Source: Bordetella parapertussis
GTDB taxonomy: Bacteria; Pseudomonadota; Gammaproteobacteria; Burkholderiales; Burkholderiaceae_C
DNA length: 29,001 nt
NCBI GenBank assembly: GCA_945878065.1
Contig: CAMDXA010000027.1
Span: 1-29,001 of the forward strand
Direction of reading: 5' to 3'
The notes beneath the pieces were generated by a model. It saw only the letters and a list, made by a program, of their open reading frames with translations, was not told the DNA's origin and ran no database searches. Below, piece after piece: positions 26,053-29,001 of this stretch; position 1 is the first letter of the stretch, and each line of letters opens with the position of its first letter. Both the position numbers and the translations under genes were made by a program.

Positions 26053-26856
26053 GTGAGCGACATACTTCAAAAAATAGTCCAAACCAAGCACGAAGAAGTG
26101 GCATTGCGTCAGCGCAAAGTGTCGCTTGAGGCGATGCGAGCGGATGCTGAAAGCCGTGTCATGACGCGCGGTTTTGAGGCGGCTTTGCGTGCCAAGATCG
26201 CCCAAGGGCAGGCGGCGGTTATTGCGGAAATCAAAAAAGCCAGCCCTTCAAAAGGCCTGTTGCGCGAGGTGTTTATTCCTGCTGACATCGCGCAAAGTTA
26301 TGCCTACGGCGACGGCAAGATCAGCGCAGCTTGTTTATCGGTACTCACCGATGTGCAGTATTTCCAGGGTTCAACAGATTTTTTGAAGCAAGCCCGGGCC
26401 TCCTGCGATTTGCCGGTGTTGCGCAAGGACTTCATGGTCGACCTCTACCAAATTTATGAATCGCGGGCCATGGGCGCAGATTGCGTGCTGCTGATCGCCG
26501 CATGTTTAGATGATGCGCAAATGGCTGAGTTTGAAGCGGTTGCGCACAGCCTGAACATGTCCGTGCTGGTGGAGGTGCATGACCGCGAAGAAATGCAACG
26601 CGCATTGCGGTTGAAAACCCGATTGCTCGGTGTTAACAACCGAAATTTACGTACCTTTGAAGTGTCTTTGGACACCACGCTGTCGTTGCTGCAAGACTTG
26701 ACGGATGAGCGATTGCTGATCACTGAAAGCGGCATCGCCACGCAAGACGATGTGCAGCGTTTGCGTGGCGCAGGGGTGCAGGCATTTTTGGTCGGCGAGG
26801 CGTTCATGCGAGCTGACGAGCCCGGCGCAGCATTGGCGCAATTATTTGCGGAATGA
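26053..26856 (+). CDS. trpC: Indole-3-glycerol phosphate synthase
   Basis: Closes the ring of CdRP to indole-3-glycerol phosphate; a TIM barrel. 267 residues as a stand-alone enzyme, not fused to TrpF as in enterics. Key blocks: the catalytic [18 protein letters not shown] (55-72), [11 protein letters not shown] (97-107), [21 protein letters not shown] (123-143), [13 protein letters not shown] (192-204) and [16 protein letters not shown] (222-237). The start GTG at 26053 is six bases after AAAGGA (26041-26046); the TTG at 26035 overlaps the trpD stop and lacks a ribosome site. Confidence 0.97.
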   Translation: MSDILQKIVQTKHEEVALRQRKVSLEAMRADAESRVMTRGFEAALRAKIAQGQAAVIAEIKKASPSKGLLREVFIPADIAQSYAYGDGKISAACLSVLTDVQYFQGSTDFLKQARASCDLPVLRKDFMVDLYQIYESRAMGADCVLLIAACLDDAQMAEFEAVAHSLNMSVLVEVHDREEMQRALRLKTRLLGVNNRNLRTFEVSLDTTLSLLQDLTDERLLITESGIATQDDVQRLRGAGVQAFLVGEAFMRADEPGAALAQLFAE

Positions 26857-26860
26857 GCCC

Positions 26861-27637
26861 ATGTCATTGCTACGCGCCAACCCCAGCGAATGGGCGGTGC
26901 ATGCGTCGTGGCAACCTCTGGTGTCGGCGTTTTGGCGCAGCCAAACCGGGCAGAAACTGACAGCTTTTTTGGACGAGCGCATCCGCCACGGCGCCCGTAT
27001 TTTTCCACCTCAGCCGTTGCGCGCACTCGAACGCACGCCATTGAACAAAGTGCGGGTGGTGCTGTTGGGGCAAGACCCGTACCATGGGCAAGGTCAGGCC
27101 GAGGGCCTGTCTTTCTCTGTGCCGCAGCACATGAGCCCGCCACCATCTTTGCGCAATATTTTCAAAGAATTACAAGCAGACACAGGTTTGCAGCCGCCGA
27201 TGAGCGGTTCACTGATGCCTTGGGCTGAGCGGGGGGTGCTGCTACTCAACACTTGCTTGACCGTTGAAGAGGGGTTGCCAGCCTCGCATGCCAAGCAAGG
27301 CTGGGAGGAATTGACGGACGCCATCATCCGTGCTGTGGCTCAGCAGGATCAGCCGGTGGTGTTTTTGCTATGGGGTGCCCATGCGCAAACCAAGCTTGCA
27401 TGGATTGAAGATGAAAAAACAGTCCAAAACGCAGCATTGCCAGCCCGACTTGCACAAAACACGCCTGCCTCAACCCATGAAGTGGTTTCTGGCAATTTAA
27501 TTCTCACGGCCAACCATCCCTCTCCCTTGTCTGCATTGCGCGGGCCCGCTCCTTTCATGGGTTGCCGCCATTTTTCAAAGGCACAAAATTGGCTGAGCGA
27601 GCAAGGTATAGCTTTCGATTGGGAGTTAGACAAATAG
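26861..27637 (+). CDS. ung: Uracil-DNA glycosylase, family 1
   Basis: Removes uracil from DNA as the first step of base-excision repair. 258 residues. The water-activating motif GQDPYHGQGQAEGLSFSVP (70-88, catalytic Asp72), the uracil-binding LLLNTCLTVEEG with Asn, VVFLLWGAHAQ, and the DNA-intercalation loop NHPSPLSALRG with His219 mark the Ung type. It starts four bases after trpC, so it is probably transcribed with the trp genes although functionally unrelated; this tail gene is commonly seen after trpC in Burkholderiales, as far as I recall. The following gap carries the tRNA promoter. Confidence 0.96.
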   Translation: MSLLRANPSEWAVHASWQPLVSAFWRSQTGQKLTAFLDERIRHGARIFPPQPLRALERTPLNKVRVVLLGQDPYHGQGQAEGLSFSVPQHMSPPPSLRNIFKELQADTGLQPPMSGSLMPWAERGVLLLNTCLTVEEGLPASHAKQGWEELTDAIIRAVAQQDQPVVFLLWGAHAQTKLAWIEDEKTVQNAALPARLAQNTPASTHEVVSGNLILTANHPSPLSALRGPAPFMGCRHFSKAQNWLSEQGIAFDWELDK

Positions 27638-27676
27638 GTTTCATTGAAATCGCTTGGTCTCTCTAAGAGAACGTAA

Positions 27677-27704
27677 CTTCTGACGGGTAATCCTGTGCTA
27701 TAGT
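27677..27704 (+). promoter_or_regulatory. Promoter of the tRNA-tuf operon (extended -10)
   Basis: TGC followed by TATAGT at 27696-27704 is an extended -10 element; CTTCTG at 27677-27682 (16-base spacing) is a weak -35. The predicted start near 27711 is only a few bases before the mature 5' end of tRNA-Tyr. The GC-rich stretch after the -10 (GGCTCGC) resembles the discriminator of stringently controlled stable-RNA promoters; that regulation is inferred. Confidence 0.55.
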
Positions 27705-27716
27705 CTTTGGCTCGCT

Positions 27717-27802
27717 GGAGGGGTGCCCGAGTGGCTAAAGGGGGCAGACTGTAAATCTGTTGGCTTACGCCTACGCTGGTTCGAATCCAGCCTCCTCCAC
27801 CA
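27717..27802 (+). tRNA. tRNA-Tyr (anticodon GTA)
   Basis: 86 bases with encoded CCA. Acceptor GGAGGGG (27717-27723) pairs with CTCCTCC (27792-27798) with one G-U. The D arm begins with GCCCGAGTGGC. The anticodon stem is GCAGA/TCTGT with loop CTGTAAA, giving anticodon GTA at 27751-27753. A long variable arm (class II) is present, as expected for bacterial tyrosine tRNA, and the T arm is GCTGG-TTCGAAT-CCAGC. First gene of the tRNA-tuf cluster. Confidence 0.97.
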
Positions 27803-27839
27803 CAAAGTGCTTGGGTGACCTGCAACTGTGATGACGGCC

Positions 27840-27856
27840 GTGGGCTACAAGCCCGC
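27840..27856 (+). other. Hairpin between tRNA-Tyr and tRNA-Gly
   Basis: GTGGGCT (27840-27846), loop ACA, AGCCCGC (27850-27856): a 7-base stem with one G-U. There is no T-run after it, so it is not a terminator; it may guide RNase processing of the polycistronic precursor. Confidence 0.4.
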
Positions 27857-27866
27857 AGTCTTTGAT

Positions 27867-27940
27867 GTGGGAGTAGTTCAATGGTAGAACCTTAGCCTTC
27901 CAAGCTAATGACACGGGTTCGATTCCCGTCTCCCGCTCCA
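27867..27940 (+). tRNA. tRNA-Gly (anticodon TCC)
   Basis: 74 bases with encoded CCA. Acceptor GTGGGAG (27867-27873) pairs with CTCCCGC with one U-G at the second position. The anticodon stem TTAGC/GCTAA encloses CTTCCAA, anticodon TCC at 27899-27901. The T arm is CGGGT-TCGATTC-CCG type. It follows tRNA-Tyr by 64 bases in the same transcript. Confidence 0.97.
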
Positions 27941-27972
27941 AGCGGTTTTTGGTGTGCAGGTGAAGAGTTTTC

Positions 27973-28047
<75 letters not shown>

Positions 28048-28090
28048 GAGTTTAGGTTTTTTGTTGTGAGTTTTTTTTCGGAGTCGAAGA

Positions 28091-29001
28091 ATGGCAAAAG
28101 GCAAGTTTGAGCGGACCAAACCGCACGTGAACGTTGGCACGATTGGCCACGTTGACCATGGCAAGACGACGCTGACAGCGGCGATCACGACGATTTTGTC
28201 GGCGAAGTTTGGTGGTGAGGCCAAGGCCTACGACCAAATTGATGCAGCGCCTGAAGAGAAGGCACGCGGCATCACGATCAACACGGCGCACGTGGAATAC
28301 GAGACGGCTAACCGTCACTACGCCCACGTGGACTGCCCTGGGCACGCTGACTATGTGAAGAACATGATCACTGGTGCTGCTCAGATGGACGGCGCGATTT
28401 TGGTGTGCTCGGCCGCTGACGGCCCCATGCCCCAAACCCGCGAACACATTTTGTTGGCCCGCCAAGTGGGCGTGCCTTACATCATCGTGTTCTTGAACAA
28501 GTGCGACATGGTGGACGACGCCGAGTTGCTCGAGTTGGTGGAAATGGAAGTGCGCGAGTTGCTGGACAAATACGATTTCCCAGGCGACGCGACCCCCATC
28601 ATCCATGGCTCAGCCAAGTTGGCTTTGGAAGGCGACAAAGGTCCTTTGGGCGAAGAAGCCATCTTCAAATTGGCCGCGGCTCTGGACTCTTACATCCCCA
28701 CACCTGAGCGTGCCATTGACGGCGCGTTCTTGATGCCTGTGGAAGACGTGTTCTCCATCTCTGGCCGCGGTACCGTGGTGACAGGTCGCGTCGAGCGCGG
28801 CATCATCAAGGTTGGCGAAGAGATCGAAATCGTGGGCATTGTGGACACAGTGAAGACCACTTGCACGGGCGTTGAGATGTTCCGCAAGTTGCTGGACCAA
28901 GGCCAAGCGGGTGACAACGTGGGTATTTTGTTGCGCGGCACCAAGCGCGAAGACGTGCAGCGCGGCCAAGTGCTGTGCAAGCCCGGCTCGGTCAAGCCGC
29001 A
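28091..29001 (+). CDS. tuf: Elongation factor Tu (3' end cut by window edge)
   Basis: GTPase that delivers aminoacyl-tRNA to the ribosome. The first 303 of about 396 residues are visible, and the frame is still open at the last base. P-loop GHVDHGKT (19-26), effector region with [25 protein letters not shown] (switch II), NKCD (about 137) and GSAKLALEG for guanine specificity; domain II starts near [24 protein letters not shown] at 28080-28083 precedes the ATG at 28091 by seven bases, and a run of eight T lies at 28071-28078. Probably the tufB-type copy linked to tRNAs; a second tuf copy in the rpsL-fusA region is likely but not seen here. Confidence 0.98.
   Translation, partial: MAKGKFERTKPHVNVGTIGHVDHGKTTLTAAITTILSAKFGGEAKAYDQIDAAPEEKARGITINTAHVEYETANRHYAHVDCPGHADYVKNMITGAAQMDGAILVCSAADGPMPQTREHILLARQVGVPYIIVFLNKCDMVDDAELLELVEMEVRELLDKYDFPGDATPIIHGSAKLALEGDKGPLGEEAIFKLAAALDSYIPTPERAIDGAFLMPVEDVFSISGRGTVVTGRVERGIIKVGEEIEIVGIVDTVKTTCTGVEMFRKLLDQGQAGDNVGILLRGTKREDVQRGQVLCKPGSVKP

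Overview
The window looks like a chromosomal segment of a betaproteobacterium, most likely order Burkholderiales and Comamonadaceae-like. This rests on the GshA type, the gene orders argS-SPOR-dsbA, lptA-lptB-rpoN and gph-trpEGDC, the tRNA-Tyr/Gly/Thr-tuf cluster, and a moderately GC-rich coding background. Both ends are cut inside genes: gshA at the left and tuf at the right. Nearly all of it is dense housekeeping DNA. No gene-free stretch exceeds 300 bases. I see no CRISPR array, insertion sequence or prophage.

Layout. 1-4801 (+): end of gshA, potassium transporter kup (with a one-base frameshift near its 3' end), gshB, and a photolyase/cryptochrome-like FAD protein. 4808-7015 (-): malate synthase G. 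7085-13698 (+): an LpxQ-like outer-membrane barrel, argS, a SPOR-domain protein, dsbA, lptA, lptB and rpoN; this is largely envelope biogenesis. 13695-15563 (+): an RlmL-type RNA methyltransferase coupled to rpoN, then an orphan PIN-domain protein. 15564-17543: an extremely AT-rich spacer followed by the wreck of a two-partner secretion locus, namely a tpsA fragment fused against a tpsB that lacks part of its barrel. 17616-18323 (+): a pterin carbinolamine dehydratase fused to an NTF2-like domain. 18306-20701 (-): the tight cluster apaG-thiL-pgpA-pncC. 20764-26856 (+): rpe, a small secreted DUF1566 protein, gph and trpE-trpG-trpD-trpC, then ung. 27717-29001 (+): tRNA-Tyr, tRNA-Gly, tRNA-Thr and tuf.

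How the genes work together. gshA and gshB make glutathione. lptA and lptB belong to the LPS export machine, and the LpxQ-like barrel could modify lipid A after export. trpEGDC converts chorismate to indole-3-glycerol phosphate. The gph-trpE gap holds a candidate attenuator: a short reading frame with two tryptophan codons, alternative RNA pairings and a terminator hairpin. The tRNA-tuf cluster has one strong extended -10 promoter.

The items most worth a second look are the candidate trp attenuator, the photolyase-like protein with apparently swapped domain order, the decayed two-partner secretion locus, the PCD-NTF2 fusion, the kup frameshift and the LpxQ-like protein. I found no convincing wholly new multi-gene system.
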